Positions 17,401-24,139 of a DNA stretch of 64,000 nt are shown here, piece by piece. Every line of letters begins with the position of its first letter. Position 1 is the first letter of the stretch. The position numbers and the translations under genes were made by a program. The notes under the pieces are model-generated. The model saw only the letters and a list, made by a program, of their open reading frames with translations, had not been told where the DNA came from and ran no database searches. The stretch lies in the NCBI RefSeq assembly GCF_017833295.1, contig NZ_JAFIBW010000001.1, forward strand, positions 2,494,001-2,558,000, in the 5' to 3' direction. Source of the DNA: Methylobacterium sp. PvR107. GTDB taxonomy: Bacteria; Pseudomonadota; Alphaproteobacteria; Rhizobiales; Beijerinckiaceae.

Positions 17401-17907
17401 TCAGGAGGGGTGTCGGAGCCGGAGGGACGGAACCGGCCGGCGGGACGGGGCGATCCGGCGGGCGAGGCCGCGGATCTCCGCCACCAGGGGATCCTCGCCG
17501 GGAGCCGGGCTCGCCCGGGCCCCCGGCTGGAGCGGGAAGGTCACCAGCGAGATCTCCCAGAGATCGACCTGATGGAGCCGGCGCGCGCCGCCCGCGCCCG
17601 GCCCAGCGCGCAGCGTGCGGAAGCCGATCGACAGCCCGTCGAGGCCGCCCTGGCGCATCAGCGCGTCGACCTCCCGGGCGCGCTGAACGTCGAGGTTGAG
17701 CTGACCCTCGGCCCGGAGGCCGCGGGCATCCTCGCGGAGGGTGAGCCAGCGGCCGATCGGCTCGGCCGGATCGTGCTGGAACAGCAGCCGCACGCCGGCC
17801 GGCCCGCGCCGGGCAAGGCTCGCCGCGAAGGCGCCCGGCATCACCACGTCGCGGCCCAGATCGGGCACGCCGAACAGGCTGGCGTAGCCGGTGAAATGGC
17901 CGTCCAT
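17401..17907 (-). CDS. HK97-family prohead protease (g4)
   Basis: A 168-aa prohead protease (U35/S78 clan). 'GHFTGYASLFGVPDLGRDVVMPGAF' at the start is diagnostic. Catalytic residues are probably H45 in 'LLFQHDPAEPIGRW' and S93 in 'GLSIGFRT'. ATG 17907 gives the family start. It is immediately upstream of the capsid gene. The portal gene would normally adjoin it but here a plus-strand GIY-YIG gene lies between. No small g3.5-like gene was found. Confidence 0.92.
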   Translation of the reverse strand: MDGHFTGYASLFGVPDLGRDVVMPGAFAASLARRGPAGVRLLFQHDPAEPIGRWLTLREDARGLRAEGQLNLDVQRAREVDALMRQGGLDGLSIGFRTLRAGPGAGGARRLHQVDLWEISLVTFPLQPGARASPAPGEDPLVAEIRGLARRIAPSRRPVPSLRLRHPS

Positions 17908-18100
17908 GGCGGGGTCCTCGGGGATGGGGCGATCGTGAGCGGTGCAGTTTGCCGGAGGTCCGCGGAGCGGATCGGCCGGTCCCGGGGGCGCGACGGCGCC
18001 GGGCCGTAACGACGGTCCCGGAATGTCGGCACCATGCGCCACCCGGTACGATTAGGCTTCTGGTCCTGAGGCGGGGACCCGGACCGCGACGGCCTATGAC

Positions 18101-18385
18101 GTGTCGCTGCTCGCCAGCCGGCGGCACGGCACGCTGTATCTCGGCGTGACCAACAACCTCGCGCGGCGGGTTCACGAGCATCGCAGCCGGCTGAGCCCCG
18201 GCTTCGCCGCGACCTACGGGGTGACCCGGCTCGTCTGGTACGAGCCCTACGACCGCATCGTCGAGACGATCGAGCGGGAGAACGCGCTCAAGACGTGGCG
18301 CCGCGACTGGAAGATCCGGCTCATCGAGGAGATGAACCCGGCTTGGTCGGATCTATACGAGACGCCGTCGGGATGGACGGGCTGA
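18101..18385 (+). CDS. GIY-YIG-domain nuclease-like protein
   Basis: A 94-aa single-domain GIY-YIG protein. 'GTLYLGVTNNLARRVHEH' holds the motif Tyr, Gly and Arg; 'ERENALKTWRRDWKIRLIEEMNPAWSDL' holds the usual Lys/Arg helix and catalytic Glu. GTG 18101 is the only usual start after the in-frame stop at 18053. The first GIY Tyr-pair appears as 'AYDVSLLAS' just ahead of that GTG, so translation may begin at a rarer upstream codon, otherwise motif I is clipped. Related UPF0213/UvrC-like proteins have unknown roles; some behave as mobile-element nucleases. It sits between the GTA portal and protease genes on the opposite strand. Confidence 0.85.
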   Translation: MSLLASRRHGTLYLGVTNNLARRVHEHRSRLSPGFAATYGVTRLVWYEPYDRIVETIERENALKTWRRDWKIRLIEEMNPAWSDLYETPSGWTG

Positions 18386-18394
18386 TAACGACCC

Positions 18395-18440
18395 GCCCCG
18401 TCATCTCGGCGCCGCGCAGCGGAGCCCGCAATGACGGGGC
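18395..18440. repeat. Palindromic repeat, family A half copy
   Basis: GCCCCGTCAT (18395-18404) and ATGACGGGGC (18431-18440) are a perfect 10-bp inverted repeat around a GC-rich centre with the family A core CGCGCAGCGGAGCCCG. It sits 10 bp after the GIY-YIG stop codon and could serve as its transcription end. Confidence 0.7.
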
Positions 18441-18481
18441 GCAAGCATCGTAGTTCGAACCCGTTGGCAGGCGCATCCCCC

Positions 18482-19669
18482 TCAGCCCCCCGGCGGCTCC
18501 GGCGGGTAGCCCACCGCCTCGCGCTTCTCGGAGACCGTCAGGAAGTCGGCGGCCTGGACCCGGCGCCAGAGGGATTCCCGCTCGCCCGCGAGCGCCTCGA
18601 TCCGGTCGAGGTCGGGCTCCAGGTCCACCGGGCCGAAGGCCGGTTCCAGCCAGCCGGCCAGCGCCCGCGCGGTGCGGCTAGCCAGGGGGATCAGGGTCTG
18701 ACGGTAGAGGGCGCGGTTCGCCTCGGCGTAGTTGGAATGGGTGCTGTCGCCGGGGAGCCCCAGCAGGAGCGGCGGCACCCCGAAGGCCAGGGCGATCTCC
18801 CGGGCCGCCGCGTTCTTGGCCGCGACGAAATCCATGTCTCGCGGCGACAGGGCGAGCGGCTTCCAGTCGAGGCCACCCTCGAGCAGAAGCGGCCGGCCGG
18901 CATTGGCCGCGCCCTGGTAGTTCGCCTCCAGCTCCGCCTTCAGGCGCTCGAATTGCGGCTCGGACAGGCTCGCCCCCGCGAAGACCAGCGCCCCGGACGG
19001 CCGGGCGGCGTTGTCGAGGAGCGCCTTGTTCCAGGCGCTCGCGGCGTTGTGAATGTCGAGCGCGGTGGCGGCGGCCTCGATCGGCGCGAGGCCGCCGGTC
19101 TCGTCGGCCGGGTGGAACAGGGCGAGCGCCAGGATCGGCGCCACGGCCGGCTCGCCGGGGGCCGGCAGATCGAACCGGCGGTTGCGCCCGCCCGCGCTGT
19201 AGACATAGGCGGCCGGCCAGCCGTCGGGCCCCGGCAGCATCCGCATCCGGCCCGGCCGCAGGGCCTGGAGCGCCGCGACCCGCCCGTCGAGGGCGACCGC
19301 CTCCAGATAGGCCGTGCCGGTTAGCAGGAGGTCAGCGTAGACGGTCTCCAGCAGCTGCGTGCCGCTCTCCCGCGGGTTCGGCCGGGCCAGCAGCGCCAGC
19401 AGGTCGGCCGCGCGCGGCCCGCCGGGCCCGGTGGCGATCAGCGGCAGGCTCGCGGCGCTCTCGGCGACCAGCCGGATGGCCCGGTGGACCACCGGATTGC
19501 CCTGGTAGCCCGCCCGGGCCAGCGCCGCCGGGTCGCGGGGCGTCCAGCTGGCCCGGCCCTCGGCGTAGAGCGCGAAGGCGGGCGCCGCAGCGGCCTTGGT
19601 GGCCAGGACGGGGCCGCCGGGCGCGGCGCGGCGCGCGAGGCGCGCCAGCTTCTCGAGGACAGTCGACAT
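18482..19669 (-). CDS. HK97-family portal protein (g3)
   Basis: A 395-aa portal protein, the dodecameric DNA channel of the head. 'AGYQGNPVVHRAIRLVAESAASLPL', 'YADLLLTGTAYLEAV', 'VPPLLLGLPGDSTHSNYAEANRALYRQTLIPL' are family hallmarks. The C-terminus 'VSEKREAVGYPPEPPGG' is typical of GTA portals. ATG 19669 gives MSTVLEKLARLARR; the frame stays open upstream only as a shadow of the plus-strand gene at 19700. TerL is 1.3 kb further upstream, separated by that inserted gene and a repeat-rich gap. Confidence 0.94.
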   Translation of the reverse strand: MSTVLEKLARLARRAAPGGPVLATKAAAAPAFALYAEGRASWTPRDPAALARAGYQGNPVVHRAIRLVAESAASLPLIATGPGGPRAADLLALLARPNPRESGTQLLETVYADLLLTGTAYLEAVALDGRVAALQALRPGRMRMLPGPDGWPAAYVYSAGGRNRRFDLPAPGEPAVAPILALALFHPADETGGLAPIEAAATALDIHNAASAWNKALLDNAARPSGALVFAGASLSEPQFERLKAELEANYQGAANAGRPLLLEGGLDWKPLALSPRDMDFVAAKNAAAREIALAFGVPPLLLGLPGDSTHSNYAEANRALYRQTLIPLASRTARALAGWLEPAFGPVDLEPDLDRIEALAGERESLWRRVQAADFLTVSEKREAVGYPPEPPGG

Positions 19670-19699
19670 GCCGGTCCGTTCCTGCGCTATGGTCTCGCG

Positions 19700-20590
19700 A
19701 TGCAGCCCTGGTCCCCCTCGCGCCCCCGCGCGGCCCGGTACGGGTGTCTCGCGGCGGCGCTCGCGGCCTTGGTCGCCGCGGCGGCGGAAGCCGGGGAGGC
19801 GCCCGTCTGGCCGGAGCCCAACGGGACCCTGGTCCTGGCGCGGCCCTTCGGCCGGTCGGATCTCAGCCTGCGCCTCGCCCGCCGCGTCGCCGGAGCGGTC
19901 GACAGCCTGACCTGGGACGGCGTCACCTTCATCGCCGACGCGGAGGCGGAGGACGCCCTGCAGGCGCGCGTCACCGTCGGCCCGGACGAGGCCGGCCGCG
20001 CGGCGAGCGAGGGCGGCGGCCCGGAGGACGGCGTGCCGGCCGCGCAGCGGCTGACGGGGCTGCGGTTCGGCCGGAGCTGGGCCGAGACCGAGACCCGCCT
20101 CGCCGGGACGCCGCCCGGGGCCAAGGCCGTGATCCTGCACAAGCGGGTCGGCCTCGGCCTGCCGGGTCTCGGCAACGCGGTCGAGGTGCAGGCGCGCTTC
20201 GTCCTGCCCGAACCCGCCGACGCCGTGCGCTTCGAGGCCCTTGCGGCCTCCGTGCCGGCGGAATTCTCCGAGGCCTGGAGCTTCGACCGCGGCACCGGAA
20301 CGGTCAGCCGGCTCGATCCCGCCGACGGCGATCCGCGGCGTCCCGTGATCCTGGCGATGCCCGAGGGCTCGCACGCCCTGGCCTTCTGGAGCCCGAATCC
20401 GCCCGCGCAGGAGGCGGATGCGCCGCGCCCCGCCTTCGCGGTCCGGCCCGGTGCGGACACCAACCGGCTGAGCTGCGCCTTCGCGGTCGCGCACGCCGCC
20501 TCGGGCGCCCACGATTTCGCCTGTTACGTCCTGATCGGGACCCTGGCCGATATCCGCGCTGCCCTCCGGAGCCTGACCGCGCCGGAGTGA
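19700..20590 (+). CDS. Secreted protein of unknown function
   Basis: A 296-aa protein I do not recognise. A signal peptide is visible (Arg-rich start, then hydrophobic 'CLAAALAALVAAAAEAGEA', cleavage near residue 32). The mature part is beta-rich with paired Arg/Asp segments: 'NGTLVLARPFGRSDLSLRLARRVAGAVDSLTWDGVTFI' and 'AFWSPNPPA'; two Cys near the C-terminus ('LSCAFAV', 'DFACYVLIG') could form a disulfide. No catalytic signature is evident. It is divergent from the portal gene (30 bp apart) and is one of the opposite-strand insertions in the GTA cluster. Confidence 0.75.
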   Translation: MQPWSPSRPRAARYGCLAAALAALVAAAAEAGEAPVWPEPNGTLVLARPFGRSDLSLRLARRVAGAVDSLTWDGVTFIADAEAEDALQARVTVGPDEAGRAASEGGGPEDGVPAAQRLTGLRFGRSWAETETRLAGTPPGAKAVILHKRVGLGLPGLGNAVEVQARFVLPEPADAVRFEALAASVPAEFSEAWSFDRGTGTVSRLDPADGDPRRPVILAMPEGSHALAFWSPNPPAQEADAPRPAFAVRPGADTNRLSCAFAVAHAASGAHDFACYVLIGTLADIRAALRSLTAPE

Positions 20591-20779
20591 CGGGCCGCCG
20601 ACGGCGACTGGTTCCGCGTCCGGTCGACAGCATCGATCGCTGGAGGCCGCGCCGCCATCACGGGCGCGGCGACCCGGAACAGCGTTATCGTCCGACCGGC
20701 CGATGACAGCCCGCGGGCTGTGTTGGGCCCCGACGCCGTCGGACTGGGAAAACGATACCAGTATTGTGATCCCGTGACC

Positions 20780-20888
20780 TGTCCGCCACAGCGTGGCGTG
20801 GGAAATCGTGTATACAGGATGCAGTTCGTTCCAGAGACCACGAACCGACTCCCGGCGCGCCTCAGCGAGGCGCGCCGTATTGTTTTGG
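20780..20888 (+). ncRNA. Candidate small RNA ending in intrinsic terminator
   Basis: In the 20591-21013 gap, a hairpin GTTCGT-N10-ACGAAC (20824-20845) is followed by an 11-bp GC-rich terminator stem and a T-rich tail, a layout typical of bacterial small RNAs. A TGTATACA-like dyad at about 20811-20819 could be an operator or promoter part. There is no open frame of note here, and the plus-strand gene upstream ends 190 bp earlier. The 5' end is a guess. It may instead be only the terminator of the 19700-20590 gene. Confidence 0.4.
20853..20886 (+). terminator. Intrinsic terminator
   Basis: An 11-bp GC stem (20853-20863 with 20867-20877, AGC loop) is followed by TATTGTTTT, giving a good rho-independent terminator on the plus strand. 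It ends either the candidate small RNA or the 19700-20590 transcript. Confidence 0.7.
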
Positions 20889-20941
20889 GGCCGTGCCGGC
20901 GCTGAGTCCGGGTGTGGGCGCCCCCTCGGGTTCATGCTTCC

Positions 20942-20988
20942 ACCGTCCTTCCGGGGCGCCGGAGGCGAGCCCGGAATCCGGAAGCACG
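20942..20988. repeat. Palindromic repeat, family A half copy
   Basis: CGTCCTTCCGGGGCGCC then GGCGAGCCCGGAATCC, flanked by TGCTTCC/GGAAGCA as an outer inverted repeat. It is a family A element 26 bp beyond the TerL stop, between TerL and the candidate small RNA. Confidence 0.7.
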
Positions 20989-21013
20989 TCGATAGAGGAT
21001 CGGCCGCCTCGGA

Positions 21014-22375
21014 TCAGAGACGCCGGATCCGCGGCTCCGCGCGCGTCTCGAGCATCAGGTGGGTGAGCGCCCAGACCAGGGCGTCGAGCCGGTCGGGCGA
21101 GGCTCCACCGGACAGCCCGTCGGGGCCGAAATCGCACAGCTCGTCCTCCAGCGCCGGCAAGGCGCCGACATGGTGGACCAGCCCGCGGGCGTAGAGCAGC
21201 GACACCGGCTCGGCCCGCAGATACTTGCCGCGCGTGGCGTGCACCCGCGTCACCGGCACGGCGGGATCGCACTGGGCCAGCACGGCGGCGGCCATCTCGC
21301 CGCCCTGGTTGACCTCGACCACGAGGGCGTCGGCCCGGAGCCGGTGATAGAGCGCCAGCGCCGTCCCCGCCCAGGCCTGCGGGCTGGCGCGGGCGAAGCT
21401 CGCATCGGCCAGCACATAGGCGTGGGTGCCGGCCCGCCCGGCCGCGACGATCCCGCAGGCATCCGAGCGCGCACCCGAGCCGGCCGGCGGATCGACCGCC
21501 ACGACGATCCGGCCGAGATCCGGTGCGGCCCCGACCCGGGCGGCCTCCAGGGCGGCGCGGTCCCACAGGGCGTCGTCCCGGTCGGCGATGAGCTCGCCGT
21601 CGAGTTCCTGGCGGCCGAGGCGGGTGCCGGCGTAGCGGCCGACCACCCGCTCCAGGAAGTCCGGCGCGAGGTTCTGCGCGTTGTCCTGCGTGCGCGCCCG
21701 GCTCACGACGGTGCGCGGATCGGCGAGCAGGCGGCGGATCAGCGGGACCGGCCGCGGCGTCGTGGTCACGAGGTTGCGCGGCCGGGCGCCGAGGCGCAGC
21801 CCGAATTGCAGCATGTCGAAGGTCGCCTCCGGCCGGCGCCACTTGGCGGCCTCGTCGCACCAAGCGGCGCCGAATTGCGGGCCGCGGAGCGCGTCGGGCT
21901 CCTCCGCCGAGAAGGCGAGCGCGACTGCGCCGTTCTCCCATTCGAGCCGCCGCCGGCTCGGCGACCAGACCGGCCGCGCCCGGCCGCGGCGCGGCAGGCC
22001 GAGGAGCCCCGACGGCCCCTCCACCATCACGTCGCGCACGTCGAGATGCGTCTCGCCCACCAGCGCGATGCGCCCGACCGGCTCGGGCGTGAAGGCCGGA
22101 TCGCCGCGGGTGAGCGCGTCGACCCATTCGGCCCCGGTGCGGGTCTTGCCGCTGCCGCGGCCGCCGATCACCGCCCAGGTGGTCCAGGGTTCGGACGCGG
22201 CCGGCGGCAGCTGATCCGCCCGGGCCTGGTGCAGCCAGTCGCCGGCCAGCGCCCGGAGCAGCGCCGGCGGCAGGGTCTCGAGGAAGTCAGGCAGACGCCC
22301 GGCCGCCGACAAAGCCAGCATAGCGTCCCGCGATCTCCGCGCGGAGGGCGGGCAGGTCGGGCTCGATGCCGTCAT
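21014..22375 (-). CDS. GTA large terminase (g2)
   Basis: A 453-aa terminase large subunit that pumps DNA into the head. Walker A is 'GGRGSGKT' (about residues 70-77); the Walker B region is 'AAWCDEAAKW'; the nuclease domain has 'IVVAVDPPAGSG' and 'VVEVNQGGEM' and a C-terminal 'DRLDALVWAL'. These carry the acidic residues of the RNase H-like fold. ATG 22375 was preferred because a strong ribosome site (GGGGGAGGGGAG) precedes it; ATG 22321 is an alternative giving a more compact start. It overlaps the small terminase gene by 89 bp. Confidence 0.94.
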   Translation of the reverse strand: MTASSPTCPPSARRSRDAMLALSAAGRLPDFLETLPPALLRALAGDWLHQARADQLPPAASEPWTTWAVIGGRGSGKTRTGAEWVDALTRGDPAFTPEPVGRIALVGETHLDVRDVMVEGPSGLLGLPRRGRARPVWSPSRRRLEWENGAVALAFSAEEPDALRGPQFGAAWCDEAAKWRRPEATFDMLQFGLRLGARPRNLVTTTPRPVPLIRRLLADPRTVVSRARTQDNAQNLAPDFLERVVGRYAGTRLGRQELDGELIADRDDALWDRAALEAARVGAAPDLGRIVVAVDPPAGSGARSDACGIVAAGRAGTHAYVLADASFARASPQAWAGTALALYHRLRADALVVEVNQGGEMAAAVLAQCDPAVPVTRVHATRGKYLRAEPVSLLYARGLVHHVGALPALEDELCDFGPDGLSGGASPDRLDALVWALTHLMLETRAEPRIRRL

Positions 22376-22928
22376 CGCTCCCCTCCCCCGCACCATTCCG
22401 CCCGCCATCCGCCCCGACCGTGTCGAGCAGCCGCTTGAGCCCCCCGAGATCGCGCAGCACCCGGGCCGAGTCGCGCAAGGCCGGCTCGTCCCGGCTCAAA
22501 GCCGCGTCGAACGTGGCGATCTGCCGGGCGATGTGGCCGCACAGATGCGCCCGCAGGACCGCCGGATCGGCCAAAGGCTGGTCCAGGCGCGCGCGCACCG
22601 CCGGTGCCAGGGCCGACCCGAAGGTCGAGACCAGAGCCTTCGGGCCAGGGCGGCCGAGGCCCAGCACCTCGGCGATGTCGGCGGGATCGTTGCCCGGCGC
22701 GCCGAGCAGGCGCAGCAACGCGGCCCGGCGCGCCGCCGGCCAGCGCGCGGTCAGCAGCCAGCGCCGCCGCGGCGGCCGCGGCCAGCCGCCTCGCCTGTTC
22801 CAGTGCCAGACGGTCCGGGCGCTCGCGCCGACGCGGGCCGCGATCTCCGCGACGGAGAGTTCGGTCTCGCGCAGGAGGCACAGGGCCGCCGCGCGGGGCT
22901 CGGCGCGGCGGGGACCGGTTCTCGGCAT
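22287..22928 (-). CDS. GTA small terminase-like helix-turn-helix protein (g1)
   Basis: A 213-aa protein first in the GTA cluster. 'LLRETELSVAEIAARVGASARTVWHWNRRGGWPRP' (about 15-50) is a helix-turn-helix of the kind found in small terminases; the rest is helical. GTA g1 proteins of this layout recruit DNA non-specifically to the large terminase. ATG 22928 has GGAG 8 bases upstream. The frame extends further upstream to 22991 but without a ribosome site. The C-terminus overlaps the start of the large terminase gene. Confidence 0.85.
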   Translation of the reverse strand: MPRTGPRRAEPRAAALCLLRETELSVAEIAARVGASARTVWHWNRRGGWPRPPRRRWLLTARWPAARRAALLRLLGAPGNDPADIAEVLGLGRPGPKALVSTFGSALAPAVRARLDQPLADPAVLRAHLCGHIARQIATFDAALSRDEPALRDSARVLRDLGGLKRLLDTVGADGGRNGAGEGSDDGIEPDLPALRAEIAGRYAGFVGGRASA

Positions 22929-22996
22929 CACCCATCTCCGCACACGTCTCGACCGTGCCTGCTTGATAGCCGAGCAGCGCGACGGTGTCAAGTGTA

Positions 22997-23025
22997 AATT
23001 CCTATTTGATTTTCAATTAGGAATT
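22997..23025. promoter_or_regulatory. 29-bp AT-rich palindrome upstream of the GTA operon
   Basis: AATTCCTA(T)TTGA-TTT-TCAA(T)TAGGAATT is symmetric about base 23011, with only the positions 23005/23017 unmatched. It lies 69 bp upstream of the small terminase start and 43 bp after the yfdX-like stop. In a 70% GC region its AT content stands out. It may be an operator controlling GTA expression or a stem-loop ending the yfdX transcript; there is no long T-run. Confidence 0.55.
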
Positions 23026-23068
23026 CAGGCCGCGCGCCGGCCCACGCCGTCCGGTCGCGGGCCGCTGT

Positions 23069-23833
23069 TCATCGGCCGCTCTTGGCACCGGCATTCGTCC
23101 CAGTGGCCTGTGGAGCCGTCTTGGCAGCGGCCGTCGTGGCCTTCTGCGGCAGGGCGACCGCGTCGATCACGTCGAAGCGAATGCCGTCCTGCGCCGTCTT
23201 CAGGACCGCGTTGGCCTCGTAATACTTGCCCTGCCCGATCAGCGTCGCCGCCTGGTCGATGTCGGCCACGGTCTTGTCGAGCGGGAGCACCGCCATGGTG
23301 AAGTTCACGTCGACATGGGCGAGCTTGAGCGTCTCCAGCGCGCCGGTCTGGTCGCCCTTGGCGAGGTTCTTGTTGGCCTCGGTGACGGCCGAGGCCTTCT
23401 CGGGCGTCGCCACGAAGTCGTCGCCCAGCACGAGCTGCGCATCGACCGGCACCCAGGCGAGTGCCGCCTTGGAGGCCGGCGCGGCCTCGCTCCCGGTCGC
23501 CGTGGCCTTCTGGCCGGCGCTGCCGGCTTGCGTCTTGAGCTCGGCCTCCGCCTTGGTGAACACCGCGTCGTCGGTCTTCGCCTTCGCGAAGGCCGCCTGC
23601 GCCTTGCCGATCATGTCCTTGGCCTGGGCGGGATCGGCCTCGAAGATCGCCAGACGGGTGAGCTGGAGATCCCGGAAGCCCTGCGCCCCGTCCTTGGAGA
23701 GCTTGCCGACATCCCTGTCGACCGCCGTCCGGTTCGCCGCCGACGGCTGGGCGGCCTGCTCGGCCGCGAAGGCCGATCCGCCCAGGATGGTGGTGAGCAC
23801 GAGCGCCGCGGCCATAGACTTCCGATAAGTCAT
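23069..23833 (-). CDS. YfdX-family periplasmic protein
   Basis: A 254-aa secreted protein of the YfdX family. Signal peptide at about 1-24 (MTYRKSMAAALVLTTILGGSAFAAE). 'AVDRDVGKLSKDGAQGFRDLQLTRLAIFEADPAQAKDMIGKAQ' is a clear family signature; 'VDVNFTMAVLPLDKTVADIDQAATLIGQGKYYEANAVLK' follows. E. coli YfdX is linked to the EvgA acid/drug stress response; the role here is unknown. It is transcribed towards the GTA cluster, so read-through from this gene into the GTA is conceivable. Confidence 0.88.
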   Translation of the reverse strand: MTYRKSMAAALVLTTILGGSAFAAEQAAQPSAANRTAVDRDVGKLSKDGAQGFRDLQLTRLAIFEADPAQAKDMIGKAQAAFAKAKTDDAVFTKAEAELKTQAGSAGQKATATGSEAAPASKAALAWVPVDAQLVLGDDFVATPEKASAVTEANKNLAKGDQTGALETLKLAHVDVNFTMAVLPLDKTVADIDQAATLIGQGKYYEANAVLKTAQDGIRFDVIDAVALPQKATTAAAKTAPQATGTNAGAKSGR

Positions 23834-24023
23834 CGTCCGATCTCCATCTGAATGTCGGATGAGATGATTTGCGCTACACTCGCGCTCTTCATCCGATGTT
23901 CAGACAATAGATCCGGCCCGTCTTGGTGGCATGTCCGGAAGATGAAACATCGTCCATGCGGGTCGCGGCCGGTCGGATCGCCGGCGCGCGACAATGGGCT
24001 TCCGGTCGCTGCATCCCGCCCCC

Positions 24024-24114
24024 GTCCTAGCGGGCGCAGCGCAGCAATCCAGGAGCGCCACGACTTCCGGCGTCGCGGCACGCTGGGTCGCTTCGCTCCG
24101 CGCGCGATGACGGA
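24024..24114. repeat. Palindromic intergenic repeat, family B
   Basis: The 23834-24139 gap between two minus-strand genes holds this family B copy: GCGCAGCGCAGCAATCCAGG with inverted GGGTCGCTTCGCTCCGCGCG. The remainder (23834-24023) has a less GC-rich stretch that probably carries the yfdX promoter. Confidence 0.75.
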
Positions 24115-24139
24115 GCAGACCGCTCACACGCAAACTGAT

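Noticed and set aside
16004..18181. 725-aa minus-strand frame overlapping capsid and prohead protease
   Set aside because: It is a different frame on the same strand as the capsid and protease genes; its translation is Arg-rich and carries no motif.
18440..18475. GTTCGAAC tRNA T-loop-like sequence near 18450
   Set aside because: No flanking T-stem pairs and no acceptor or anticodon arms can be built around it.
1..22928. Ordinary integrated prophage
   Set aside because: No integrase, repressor, lysis cassette or replication gene is seen, while gene types and order match the GTA pattern (short tape measure, TIM-barrel tail-tip protein).
22997..23025. CtrA-binding site upstream of the GTA
   Set aside because: The TTAA-N7-TTAA arrangement is not present; the palindrome has a different core.
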